Of a DNA stretch of 64,000 nucleotides, positions 37,056-45,559 are shown piece by piece (positions within the stretch are counted from its first letter, which is position 1; each line of letters opens with the position of its first letter). Both the position numbers and the translations under genes were made by a program. This stretch comes from Rhodococcus sp. IEGM 1381 (GTDB lineage: Bacteria; Actinomycetota; Actinomycetes; Mycobacteriales; Mycobacteriaceae). Under the pieces are notes generated by a model. The model did no database searches and was not told the DNA's origin. It was given only the letters and a program-made list of their open reading frames with translations. The stretch covers positions 62,001-126,000 of the forward strand of contig NZ_JASHKQ010000008.1 of the NCBI RefSeq assembly GCF_030056795.1, in the 5' to 3' direction.

Positions 37056-38750
37056 ATGGTAACCGAGCGAGAAGTGACTCCCGCGAGCGGCGAATATTCG
37101 CACCGCGAGATCATGACCATTCTGTCGGGCCTGATGATGGGCATGTTCCTCGCTGCCCTCGACCAGACCATCGTCTCGACGTCTGTGCGCACCATCGCCG
37201 ACGATCTCAACGGGTTCTCGGTTCTGGCCTGGGTGACAACGGCCTACCTCATCACCTCGACGGTCTCGACCCCGCTCTACGGCAAGCTCTCCGATCTGTA
37301 CGGGCGCAAGCCGTTCTTCATGACGGCTATCTCGATCTTTGTCGTCGGGTCCATGCTGTGCGGCATCGCGACGTCGATGTACGAGCTCGCCGCCTTCCGC
37401 GCGATCCAGGGCCTCGGTGCGGGTGGTCTGATGTCGATGGCGTTGGCCATCATCGGCGATATCGTGCCGCCGCGTGAGCGAGCCAAGTACCAGGGCTATT
37501 TCCTGGCCGTCTTCGGTACCTCCAGTGTGCTCGGGCCGGTCATCGGTGGGCTGCTCGCAGGGCAGTCGTCGATCCTCGGAATCACCGGTTGGCGTTGGGT
37601 TTTCTACATCAACGTGCCGCTGGGCATCATCGCACTCGTCGTCGTGTGGCGGGTGCTGAACCTGCCGGTGTACCGACGCGAAGCACGCGTTGACTAGTGG
37701 GGCGCAGTTCTGCTCAGTGTCGGGCTCGTGCCGCTGCTCATCATCGCCGAGCAGGGTCGTGTGTGGGGCTGGAGTTCACCACGAGCGTTGCTGTGCTTCG
37801 GAATCGGCATCGTCGGCGTCATCGCGTTCGTGCTCGCCGAGATCAAGATGGGCGACGACGCCTTGATCCCCATGCGCTTCTTCCGAAACCCGTTGTTCTC
37901 GTTGTGTATTGCCGTCAGCGTCATCGCCGGGGCCGCGATGTTCGGTGGTATCTCTCTGCTGCCGCAGTATCTGCAGGTCGTCAAGGGATCCTCGCCCACT
38001 CTGGCCGGCTATCAAACCCTGCCGCTCGTGGGTGCACTGATGGTCGCGTCGATCGTGTCGGGTCGGATGATCTCGAAGACGGGACGCTACAAGATCTTTC
38101 CGATTGTCGGCACCGCGTTGATGGCCATCGCGATGTTCACGTTCCACTACGTCCACGCCGATACTCCACTGTGGCAGACCATGGTCGTCATGGGCGTGTT
38201 CGGCCTCGGTCTCGGTTCGATGATGCAGCCGCTGACGCTCGCGATCCAGAACGCGATGCCGCCCAAGGACATGGGTGTATCGACTTCAGCCGCAACGTTT
38301 TTCCGCCAGATCGGTGCGACGGTGGGTGTGGCGGTGTTCCTGTCGATGCTCTTCACTCAGCTGACCCCGAAGACCGGCGATGCACTGATTGCCGCGAGCT
38401 CGACGCCGGCATTCCAGCAGGCGGTGCAGACTGCAGCAAGCAGTTCCGATCCCCTGGAATCCGGTTTCGCCCGCGCCATTGCGTCGGGTGACGCCTCGGT
38501 TGCCGGAAGTGCGTTGCAGGACAGCTCGTTCATCCAGAAGCTCGAACCCGCACTCGCCGAACCGTTCCGGATCGGCTTCTCGGATGCCATGGACTATGTG
38601 TTCCTGGCCGTGTCCATCCTGATGGTCATCGGTTTCGTGCTGGTGCTCTTCCTGAAAGAGGTGCCGCTGCGCACGATGTCGGGGCTGGCTGCCGCGCAGC
38701 AGCAGCGAGACGAAGAGAAGGCGAACGAGGCGGGTACGGGACTACTTTGA
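37056..38750 (+). pseudogene. 14-helix MFS drug-efflux transporter (EmrB/QacA type) with in-frame amber codon
   Basis: One continuous reading frame codes a DHA2-type multidrug transporter of about 564 positions, interrupted by TAG at 37695-37697. The first 213 residues include FLAALDQTIVSTSVRTIADDL, GKLSDLYGRKPFF and GWRWVFYINVPLGIIAL, which are family signatures. After the stop, WGAVLLSVGLVPLLIIAEQG continues directly in the same frame through the remaining helices to 38750. Homologues have Trp-Trp-Gly at this junction, so a single TGG-to-TAG change explains the break. A truncated six-helix protein, amber suppression or internal restart at GTG 37728 are possible outcomes; loss of function is most likely. 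Confidence 0.85.
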
Positions 38751-38989
38751 TGCTGTGAATTCCGGGTGTCCACGCCCGAGCGTCGAGGCCACGGCCGGCC
38801 ATCCGACGTCGAAGGACCCGGATTGTCCACGGCAACGACCGTTCGCGGACCGGCAAAGGTGGCGGGCTTTGCGCCGATCGCGGCTGAGCAAGCTCACTCG
38901 TTCACAGCAACCTCGCAGGCTGCTCCCAGGTCGGTCGACGGTCCATCGCACACTCTCGTAGTCGACAACTTCGACGAACAGGATGTGCG
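38751..38989 (+). other. Gap before the GT39 gene with a weak 75-codon frame
   Basis: The 239 bases between the broken MFS gene and the GT39 gene contain a GTG-initiated frame, 38766-38993, whose stop overlaps the GT39 start as ATGA. The encoded peptide ends DNFDEQDVR. Third-position G/C bias is clearly weaker than in neighbours, and no family is recognised. It may be leader sequence with AGGATGTGCG as ribosome site of the GT39 gene, or a small coupled gene. Confidence 0.35.
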
Positions 38990-41053
38990 ATGACCGCCCA
39001 AATCGACCGACCGGCCGCGATACTCCCGTCGCATGCCCGCCAGCCGTCCAGGCAGGACAGCTGGTGGTATCGCCGCCGCCACCTGCTCGGGCTGCTTGTT
39101 CTACTCGCGGCCACGGCAACGCTGTACCTGTGGAACCTGACGGCAAGTGGCTACGCGAACACCTTCTACGCCGCTGCAGTGCAGGCCGGGAGCAAGGACT
39201 GGACGGCGTGGTTCTTCGGTTCGCTCGACTCCGAGAACTTCATCACCGTGGACAAGCCGCCGGCCTCACTGTGGGTGATGGGCCTGTCGGCCCGTCTGTT
39301 CGGGTTCTCGAGCTTCAGTCTGCTGCTTCCGCAAGCCTTGATGGGTGTCGCCGCCGTGGCGACGGTGTATGCCGCGGTCAAGCGGGTCGCGAATCCCACT
39401 GCCGGCTTGCTCGCCGGCTTCACGCTGGCGTCGGTGCCGGCGGCGGCGTTGATGTTCGACTTCGACAATCCCGACGCGTTGCTCGTGCTGCTCATGACGC
39501 TCGGCGGCTACTTCGTCGTGCGCTCTCTGCAGACCTCGGCCGGTCGACGGGCCGCGATGTGGCTTGCTTTCGCAGGAGTAGCGCTGGGATTCGCGTTCCT
39601 CACCAAGATGCTGCAGGGCTTGCTGGTGCTACCGGCCTTCGGGCTGACGTATCTGGTTGCCGGACAGGCACAATTGCGCGCCAGACTGCTGCATCTGGTC
39701 GGTGCGTTCGCGGCGCTCTTAGCCGCCGCCGGTTGGTGGGTGGTGACGGTTCAGCTGTGGCCGGAAAGTGCTCGCCCCTACATAGGCGGGTCCACCGATA
39801 ACACCGTGATGGATCTGGTGCTGGGATACAACGGACTGGGTCGCATATTCGGCAACAGCGGTGGTGGCGGTGGGATGAACTCCGGCGCTGCCGGATCGAG
39901 CTTCGGTGGGTCGACCGGATTGGATCGCTTGTTCGGCAGTGAAATGGGAATCCAGATTTCGTGGCTGATCCCTGCTGCCCTGGCGGCGCTGGTCTTCGGA
40001 CTGATTGCTCGCGGCCGCGCGCCGCGGACCGACCTGCTGCGTGCGTCCCTGATTCTTTGGGGCAGTTGGTTCTTGGTAACGGCGCTGATCTTCAGCTACA
40101 TGTCGGGCACGATTCACCCGTACTACACCGTGGCGCTCGCTCCTGCACTTGCGGGCATGATCGGAACCGGCGGCCATGCACTGTGGCTTCGACGCGAATC
40201 CATCTGGGGCAGAGCGGGTATGGCGACGATGATGATCACGGCAGGTGCCTGGAGTTGGGTGCTGCTGAACCGCAACACAGACTGGCTGCCGGCCTTGAAA
40301 TGGATTCTGTTGGTCGGGACCGTTCTCGCTGCTGTGATGATCTTGGCGGCCGGGCGATACAAGAAGCTCACGGCTGCAGCACTGATCCTCGGCGCTGTTG
40401 CGGGATTGGGCGGCGGAGCGTCGTACGCCATTGCAACGACCACCAATGCGCACAGCGGATCCATCCCCACCGCAGGCCCGACCGGTGCAGTCACCGACGG
40501 CGGCATGGGTGGAATGCCGACCGGAGCAATGCCGACCGGAGCAATGCCGACCGGAGCAATGCCAACCGGCGAAACGTCGGACGGTGGAATGCCTGCTGGG
40601 GCGCTGCCGGCCGGTGCCGTGTCGGGGGACGCTGTGCCGGGCGATGCTGCAGACATGACGCGCGGCATGCCCAGCATGGGCGGTGGCATGGGCGGTGAGA
40701 CCAACGAGGAGCTGACGGCTCTGCTCGAGTCCACGACCGCAAAATGGTCTGCTGCAGTGAACGGTTCGCAGTCTGCCGCGGGGTACGAACTGGCATCCGA
40801 TACGGCAGTGATGGCGATCGGCGGTTGGAGCGGTGATCCTGCGCCCTCGCTCGACGAGTTCATCGAGTACGTCTCCAACCATGAAGTCGCCTATTACGTT
40901 TCGGGCGGAATGGGTGGCGGAATGGCGCGCGGGGGAGTGAGCGATGACTCCACGAGCACCTCTTCGCAGATCCAGGCATGGGTCGAGGCGAACTTCACCG
41001 CCAGTACCGTCGGCGGCGCGACGGTGTACGACCTCAGCACCTACACGGGCTGA
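38990..41053 (+). CDS. GT39/ArnT-like membrane glycosyltransferase with Gly/Met-rich tail
   Basis: A 687-residue polyprenyl-phosphate-sugar-dependent glycosyltransferase of the PMT/ArnT superfamily. LYLWNLTASGYANTFYAAAVQAG and SENFITVDKPPASLWVMGLS (residues about 70-95) form the first external loop with the catalytic acidic residues. MFDFDNPDALLVLLMTLGGY, GTIHPYYTVALAPALAG and about 11 helices follow. Residues about 500-570 are a low-complexity Gly/Met/Pro/Ala segment with a (PTGAM) repeat. The last 110 residues form a small soluble extracytoplasmic domain (ELTALLESTTAKWSAAV, MAIGGWSGDPAPSLDEF). AGGA lies eight bases before the ATG. Acceptor unknown. Confidence 0.88.
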   Translation: MTAQIDRPAAILPSHARQPSRQDSWWYRRRHLLGLLVLLAATATLYLWNLTASGYANTFYAAAVQAGSKDWTAWFFGSLDSENFITVDKPPASLWVMGLSARLFGFSSFSLLLPQALMGVAAVATVYAAVKRVANPTAGLLAGFTLASVPAAALMFDFDNPDALLVLLMTLGGYFVVRSLQTSAGRRAAMWLAFAGVALGFAFLTKMLQGLLVLPAFGLTYLVAGQAQLRARLLHLVGAFAALLAAAGWWVVTVQLWPESARPYIGGSTDNTVMDLVLGYNGLGRIFGNSGGGGGMNSGAAGSSFGGSTGLDRLFGSEMGIQISWLIPAALAALVFGLIARGRAPRTDLLRASLILWGSWFLVTALIFSYMSGTIHPYYTVALAPALAGMIGTGGHALWLRRESIWGRAGMATMMITAGAWSWVLLNRNTDWLPALKWILLVGTVLAAVMILAAGRYKKLTAAALILGAVAGLGGGASYAIATTTNAHSGSIPTAGPTGAVTDGGMGGMPTGAMPTGAMPTGAMPTGETSDGGMPAGALPAGAVSGDAVPGDAADMTRGMPSMGGGMGGETNEELTALLESTTAKWSAAVNGSQSAAGYELASDTAVMAIGGWSGDPAPSLDEFIEYVSNHEVAYYVSGGMGGGMARGGVSDDSTSTSSQIQAWVEANFTASTVGGATVYDLSTYTG
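40514..40573 (+). repeat. 15-bp in-frame tandem repeat in the GT39 gene
   Basis: Three perfect copies of ATGCCGACCGGAGCA plus a fourth diverged copy (ATGCCAACCGGCGAA) encode (MPTGA)n within the extracytoplasmic linker. The frame is kept whatever the copy number. Confidence 0.95.
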
Positions 41054-41097
41054 CACCCGCGACACCGATGACGCTGTGTGCAATCCATTCGTTCCGA

Positions 41098-42945
41098 TCA
41101 AAAGGGTGGTGGTTCGTCGTCGGGTGCCGGCACCTGTCTTGGAGCCGGTTGCGGTTCGGCACGCTCTAGGGTGGATGTATCAGGCTCGAGCGCTTGGCCT
41201 TTGGGCCTGCGATAGATGGTAGGCAGGTGGCCGAAGTCTGCGAGTTGGGTCGTTCCGGGAACAGTGATCGCTGTGGTGCCGGCGTTCGAGACCCAGAACT
41301 CGACACCATCGGCGAGCATCACTGGAGTCCACAGGCCCATGGTCTCGAGGCTGTGGTGATAGCGGCACAGGCAGTGCAGATTGGAGTCGATGGTCCACCC
41401 GCCGTTCGCAGGATCGCGATGAAAATACGGCACGATGTGGTCGATCTCGCACTGCTGAGCCGCCGCATCGCAGCCCGGGTGCCGACATGTGCGGTCGCGG
41501 AATCGAATGCGTTCTGCGAGTGCGGCACTGGGCCGATAGACCAGCGCTCCGGGTGGCGGCAGAGCGAGACCGCCGTGACCGTCCGGGTGCAGCGCGAGCC
41601 CAAGGGCGGGATCGGCCACAATCGCCGCTTCGAGTTCGGCAACGAAGGTGTAAGTGCCGCGATATGGCGTGGCGACACAGCTGTTCCGCGGTGGACGCGG
41701 GGCATTCTGTGAGCGCGGCGGTCGAGGAACAGAACCGCCGACACGACGACGACCGCGTCCCAGCGGGTTGAACACCACATGCGACCCGCTGCCCCTGGGC
41801 CTGCTGCTCTTCGTCTTGCCTACCTTTGACGCGCTCCGCTTCGATCCGCGGCTCTTCGATCCGCTGCTGCTGCCGCTGTCGGCCCTGCTTTCGGCACCCT
41901 TGTCTGCAGTACCTGCGCCATTCTCGGTACCTGCGCCACTCTCGGAGTCGAGGTCGATCAGTGACGCCAGGTCTTCGCCGAAACCGAGTGTCTCGGCAAG
42001 GTTGCGCGCCTCGGTGAGAAGAATCTGCCAATGCGCGTTGTCGGCCAATTGGCGGGCGTACTCGGCGTCGCTGGGTCCGTGGCCGGCCAGGTGAGCAGGA
42101 TTGGACAGCAGCCCGGCGAGAGTGGCGAGGTCGACGGTGATCACCGTCAGCGGCGTACGCCGATCGGGGCGCACGGTATCGGCCGTGCACGGATTGTCGT
42201 CATCGGGTTCGCACATGCATGACATCGACGACTCCTGATGCAGCAGAGCAATATACGCGGCCGCACGCTTCTGACCCTCGTTTCGCGTATCTCGTCGGCA
42301 GACGGTAGCAGCCATTTCGTTGATCAACTGCCAGGCAGCGGCGGCGTCGGCCGCAGTGAGGTCGGCTTTGAGCGTCGACAGCACATCTTTGCCTGTATAG
42401 GTGACGTTGGTGTGTCGCTCGAGGTCCTTGCGTAGAGCGGCAGCCTGCTCGGGCACGATGCGGTACATGATCGACCAAATTTCTGTCGCCAATGGACCGG
42501 GCGACAGGCGTCGGGCAGCGTGCAGAACCTCGCCTTGGACAGCCGTCGCCGCGTCCTGCGTCAGATTATGAATACAGCGGTATATCGCACGGACCCGAGG
42601 CAAATCGAGTTCGCCGGCCTCGAATGCGGCGGCGACAGCAGGAAGCCGAAGCCGAAGATCCATCCCGACCTCGGCGTACGTGTTCGCGACAGTCTTCGAG
42701 CAACCCAGAACGTGCGCAATTTCGGAAGCTGCATAGTTGCCCGCGTCCTGAATGACATCACCGACGAGCACGTTCTGATGGATGCACGAGTCCCAGATCG
42801 CGGCGGCCAGAGCGACCTTGCGAGCACACGCTTGATTCTCCAGAATCGTGACATCTCGAATCTCGGCCAACGAACCAGGCGCGATGTACGGCTTCGATTG
42901 CGGCCCGAGATAGGCCGCGAATCGACTGCACGCAGATGTGGTCAC
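41098..42945 (-). CDS. DUF222 / 13E12-type HNH endonuclease-domain protein
   Basis: A protein of the same 13E12 family as the gene at 23.4 kb. The DUF222 domain covers roughly the first 330 residues; a Ser/Lys/Arg-rich linker (SGSSSGSKSRGSKRSASK) follows. The HNH domain near the end has CRHPGCDAAAQQCEIDHIVPYF, GGWTIDSNLHCLCRYHHSL, giving the paired Cys and His residues. The frame is open upstream to 43032, but the promoter lies within that stretch. The codon aligned with the ATG of the sister gene is ACG (42990-42988). Starts left are TTG 42978 or 42975, or GTG 42945 with a G-rich ribosome site; GTG is used here (615 residues). SOS control is likely. Confidence 0.88.
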   Translation of the reverse strand: MTTSACSRFAAYLGPQSKPYIAPGSLAEIRDVTILENQACARKVALAAAIWDSCIHQNVLVGDVIQDAGNYAASEIAHVLGCSKTVANTYAEVGMDLRLRLPAVAAAFEAGELDLPRVRAIYRCIHNLTQDAATAVQGEVLHAARRLSPGPLATEIWSIMYRIVPEQAAALRKDLERHTNVTYTGKDVLSTLKADLTAADAAAAWQLINEMAATVCRRDTRNEGQKRAAAYIALLHQESSMSCMCEPDDDNPCTADTVRPDRRTPLTVITVDLATLAGLLSNPAHLAGHGPSDAEYARQLADNAHWQILLTEARNLAETLGFGEDLASLIDLDSESGAGTENGAGTADKGAESRADSGSSSGSKSRGSKRSASKVGKTKSSRPRGSGSHVVFNPLGRGRRRVGGSVPRPPRSQNAPRPPRNSCVATPYRGTYTFVAELEAAIVADPALGLALHPDGHGGLALPPPGALVYRPSAALAERIRFRDRTCRHPGCDAAAQQCEIDHIVPYFHRDPANGGWTIDSNLHCLCRYHHSLETMGLWTPVMLADGVEFWVSNAGTTAITVPGTTQLADFGHLPTIYRRPKGQALEPDTSTLERAEPQPAPRQVPAPDDEPPPF

Positions 42946-42982
42946 TGTGTCTTCGCCCCCCGGCAGGTGTTCCAACAAAGAA

Positions 42983-42998
42983 TAGAACGTATGTTCGA
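42983..42998 (-). promoter_or_regulatory. LexA SOS box of the second HNH gene
   Basis: On the minus strand TCGAACATACGTTCTA differs from the mycobacterial LexA consensus TCGAAC-N4-GTTCGA at one base. It begins on the last base of the -10 hexamer, the same arrangement as at 23355-23376. Binding would block polymerase at the start site. Confidence 0.75.
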
Positions 42999-43026
42999 TA
43001 GTATCGAGATGTGAACCGGCTGTCAA
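42998..43026 (-). promoter_or_regulatory. Consensus sigma-70-type promoter of the second HNH gene
   Basis: On the minus strand TTGACA (43026-43021) and TACTAT (43003-42998) are separated by exactly 17 bases. This is a near-perfect vegetative promoter, unusual in so GC-rich a genome, reading into the HNH gene and overlapped by its SOS box. A tightly repressed, strong promoter is the natural reading. Confidence 0.85.
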
Positions 43027-43181
43027 CCCCAATTATATTGGAATGAACAAGGATTGGAGATAGAAGATCTATACACCCACCCACCGACAACATTGTTTGA
43101 CCCTGACACCGCGTCAGGCTTCGTGATGGTCGACGCCAATGCCCGGGCACACGGCATCGAATCCGAGGCCGCCACCTGGCC
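43027..43181. other. Gap with a possible gene remnant
   Basis: Apart from the A/T-rich stretch next to the HNH promoter, the + strand frame from TTG 43093 to 43221 reads LFDPDTASGFVMVDANARAHGIE and onward with coding-like composition before running into the antisense of the ASCH gene. No start signal or complete domain is seen. It may be a decayed fragment. Confidence 0.3.
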
Positions 43182-43586
43182 TCACTCCGGCACTAGTGTG
43201 AATCGCTCCAAGACCACCTGAGTGTCGTCGTTCACGGTGAAGTTCGGATCTTCCAGTTCCTCGCGAACCTCGGCCGACTGCCAGAATCTTTCGTGTCCGG
43301 CCCGCCACTGCGCCACATCGGCGTATCCCTCACCCTCGTCGAGCGCGTGTTGCAGTGAAACCTCACGTAGCGCAACGATATCGACGGCAATGGTTTCGAT
43401 GATCCCCACCGTCAGCCCCGCCGAATCCACCACCGCGCCGCGTTCGCCGACGCTCGGCAGCTCCTCGTCGGCGTACTGAACCAACAGGCTTGCCGTGCTG
43501 GTCTTCGCACCGGACAGCACGGCCGCAACCAGCGTGTCCCGTAGTGGACCCGGGTAGGCGAACTCGACTATCGGCAGATCGGTCAC
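43182..43586 (-). CDS. ASCH-domain protein
   Basis: A 134-residue ASCH (PUA-like fold) protein. PGPLRDTLVAAVLSGAKTSTASL near the N-terminus, with the conserved G-x-K-x-x-T, is the hallmark of the domain, and LPSVGERGAVVDSAGLTVGIIETI forms the first strands. WRAGHERFW and TQVVLERFTLV complete the fold. ASCH proteins bind RNA or modified nucleosides, and some hydrolyse N4-acetylcytidine; which applies here is unknown. GTG 43586 lies seven bases after the stop of the lipoprotein gene, so the two are one operon. Confidence 0.88.
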   Translation of the reverse strand: MTDLPIVEFAYPGPLRDTLVAAVLSGAKTSTASLLVQYADEELPSVGERGAVVDSAGLTVGIIETIAVDIVALREVSLQHALDEGEGYADVAQWRAGHERFWQSAEVREELEDPNFTVNDDTQVVLERFTLVPE

Positions 43587-43593
43587 TCGCGCA

Positions 43594-44661
43594 TCATATT
43601 TCGAGATCGGCCCACACCAGTCGATGGTCCGAGGGGTGCTCGGCCTGATTCGGCCAGTACACCTGCGAATCGACCACAGTCAGATCGTCCGACGGCAGCA
43701 CATAGTCGACGCGAAGGTCACCCGGCGTCGGATCTGCAAAATCGGCTGTGTCCGTTCCATGTTCACCCGAGGTCGGTGCCGGATCCTGTACTCGTGGCAG
43801 ATCCAGGACCTGAGCGATGGCACCCGCAACCGAGTCCCCGTCGACCGGATCGCTGTTCTGATCACCCAGCATCACGAACGAGGCACCCTGTTCCAGCCCG
43901 CCGCGCACGCCCTTGTCGTCGTAGAGGTAGTCCGCGCCCGAGATGTAGTCGGCGCTGAGCCGGATCTCGTCGTGATTGCGCTTGCCGTTGCGGTCCTCGG
44001 GACCATCGAAGGACGGGGGAGTGGGGTGTGACGCCAACACGTGCAGGGTCTTGCCGTTCACGTCGATCGGCACGTCCCAATGCGATTTGCTGGAGAGCCG
44101 CAGAGCGTCGGACACCTCTCCGTAGTAGTCACGCGGCAGCAGGGAATCCGGCATGTCCTTCCACAGGAAGTTCTGGAACGTGCGTACCGATTCGGTGTCG
44201 ATCGGAAACTTCGAGAACACGACCATTCCGTACTGACCTGGGAATTGTCCGAACCCCCAGGCATCGCCCGGGCCGCCGAGCGCGCCGTCCTTGTCCAGAT
44301 CGAGCTCCGAGTCGACGCCGGTGTTCACGGGGGCAGTGAACGAATACGGGTACTGCTTGTCCAGATAGTTGTCGTTGAACAGCGTCACCGCAGCGTCACC
44401 CGAGTAGTCGAACTCGTTGATCAACAACACATCCGGTGAGTTCGCGGAGATCACATCGGCTGCCGCGCGAGCCTGCGCGTTCTCGCTCTGCAGGTCGCTC
44501 ACCAACTGCCCGAGGGCGGGCCGGTTCAGGCTGGCGTTGAACGTCGCCACCCTGATGCTCGACGGTGCATCGGTGGCGGTATCTGCAGAGGAGCAACCGG
44601 CAGCCATGAAGGCCAGGGTAACGGCGACGGCTACGAGTCTCGGCATTTTCACATTCCGCAC
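43594..44661 (-). CDS. Secreted EEP-family hydrolase lipoprotein
   Basis: A 355-residue endonuclease/exonuclease/phosphatase-family protein with a lipoprotein signal: LVAVAVTLAFMAAGCSS has a lipobox with Cys near residue 23. IRVATFNASLNRPALG, DVLLINEFDYSGD (metal-binding Glu), GMVVFSKFPI, LHVLASHPTPPSF, MLGDQNSDP and HPSDHRLVWADLEI give the full EEP catalytic set. It is likely anchored on the outer face of the membrane and may act on nucleic acids, phospholipids or phosphoesters. GTG 44661 or ATG 44646 may start it. Operon with the ASCH gene. Confidence 0.9.
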   Translation of the reverse strand: MRNVKMPRLVAVAVTLAFMAAGCSSADTATDAPSSIRVATFNASLNRPALGQLVSDLQSENAQARAAADVISANSPDVLLINEFDYSGDAAVTLFNDNYLDKQYPYSFTAPVNTGVDSELDLDKDGALGGPGDAWGFGQFPGQYGMVVFSKFPIDTESVRTFQNFLWKDMPDSLLPRDYYGEVSDALRLSSKSHWDVPIDVNGKTLHVLASHPTPPSFDGPEDRNGKRNHDEIRLSADYISGADYLYDDKGVRGGLEQGASFVMLGDQNSDPVDGDSVAGAIAQVLDLPRVQDPAPTSGEHGTDTADFADPTPGDLRVDYVLPSDDLTVVDSQVYWPNQAEHPSDHRLVWADLEI

Positions 44662-44699
44662 CGTAGAGACGGCAAGCGAACGTAAGGTTACGAATTAAC

Positions 44700-44717
44700 A
44701 AGCAAGCGTGCTTGCTT
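44700..44717. promoter_or_regulatory. Perfect TetR-type operator upstream of the acyl-CoA catabolic operon
   Basis: AAGCAAGCGTGCTTGCTT has perfect 8-bp arms around a GT centre, 30 bases before the first ATG of the operon. Its size and symmetry fit a TetR-family site. The TetR gene at the operon's end (53919) is the obvious candidate regulator, by analogy with many fatty-acid catabolic operons. Confidence 0.75.
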
Positions 44718-44746
44718 TTTTATCGTGCCTTTGTGAAGCTGGACCC

Positions 44747-45559
44747 ATGGCAGACCTCGACACACTCGTCGGCGACCTACGTGCCGAGGGCGACGACCTC
44801 GATGCGCTCGTCGCCGAACTGACACCAGAGCAGTGGGCGGCACCGACACCGGCCGAGGGCTGGACGATCGCACACCAGATCGCCCATCTGTCCTGGACCG
44901 ATCACGTCGCCGAGCGCACCACATCCGGCGCATCCGGCGATAGTGCGGCCAAGGAGGAGTTCGCACTCACGCTGAAGAAAGCATGGGAGAACCCCACCGG
45001 CTTCGTCGATGAGGCTGCGGAGGAAGAAGCCCGCAATCCCGAACTGTTGAGCGCATGGCGAACCCGCCGTCGGGCCATGACCGGTGCTCTCGTGCAGGTG
45101 CCGCCCGGAACCAAGATCGACTGGTTCGGACCCCCGATGAGTGCCGCCTCCATGGCCACCGCGCGGTTGATGGAAACCTGGGCGCACGGTCAGGATGTCG
45201 CCGACGCACTGGGCGTCACCCGCGTGGCTACCGACCGAATCCGCGGCGTCGCGCATATCGGTGTGCGCACAAGAGATTTCGCCTACGCGGTCAACCAACA
45301 GGCCCCGCCCGTCGAGCAGTTTCGCATCGAACTCACCGCGCCCTCGGGTGAAGTGTGGACGTGGGGACCCGAGGACGCCGCCCAACGCGTGAGTGGATCT
45401 GCGCTCGACTTCTGCCTCCTCGTCACCCAGCGTGCTCATCGCGACAACCTCGACATCCGTGCCGAGGGACCCGACGCCGCGCACTGGCTCACCATCGCCC
45501 AAGCCTTCGCAGGCCCTCCGGGGGTCGGACGGACCCAGTCAGGGCGAGAGCAAGCATGA
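44747..45559 (+). CDS. TIGR03084-type mycothiol/DinB-fold metal-binding protein
   Basis: A 270-residue protein with an N-terminal mycothiol-dependent maleylpyruvate-isomerase-like (DinB) four-helix domain. [18 protein letters not shown] near residues 30-50 and [15 protein letters not shown] near 143-157 supply the metal-binding His residues. A C-terminal Wyosine/MDMPI-like domain follows. The TIGR03084 group is regularly found beside AtuA-like and acyl-CoA dehydrogenase genes in actinobacteria. ATG 44747 follows a TetR-type operator and begins the operon. Its stop overlaps the next start (ATGA). The reaction is unknown. Confidence 0.88.
   Translation: MADLDTLVGDLRAEGDDLDALVAELTPEQWAAPTPAEGWTIAHQIAHLSWTDHVAERTTSGASGDSAAKEEFALTLKKAWENPTGFVDEAAEEEARNPELLSAWRTRRRAMTGALVQVPPGTKIDWFGPPMSAASMATARLMETWAHGQDVADALGVTRVATDRIRGVAHIGVRTRDFAYAVNQQAPPVEQFRIELTAPSGEVWTWGPEDAAQRVSGSALDFCLLVTQRAHRDNLDIRAEGPDAAHWLTIAQAFAGPPGVGRTQSGREQA

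Noticed and set aside
37728..38750. Second half of the MFS transporter as an independent gene
   Set aside because: It starts inside the protein fold, lacks the first helices, shares the frame of the upstream half, and is explained by one nonsense codon.
43093..43221. Short + strand frame between the HNH and ASCH genes
   Set aside because: Only 42 codons, TTG start, no ribosome site, and its end is antisense to the ASCH gene; kept only as a possible remnant.
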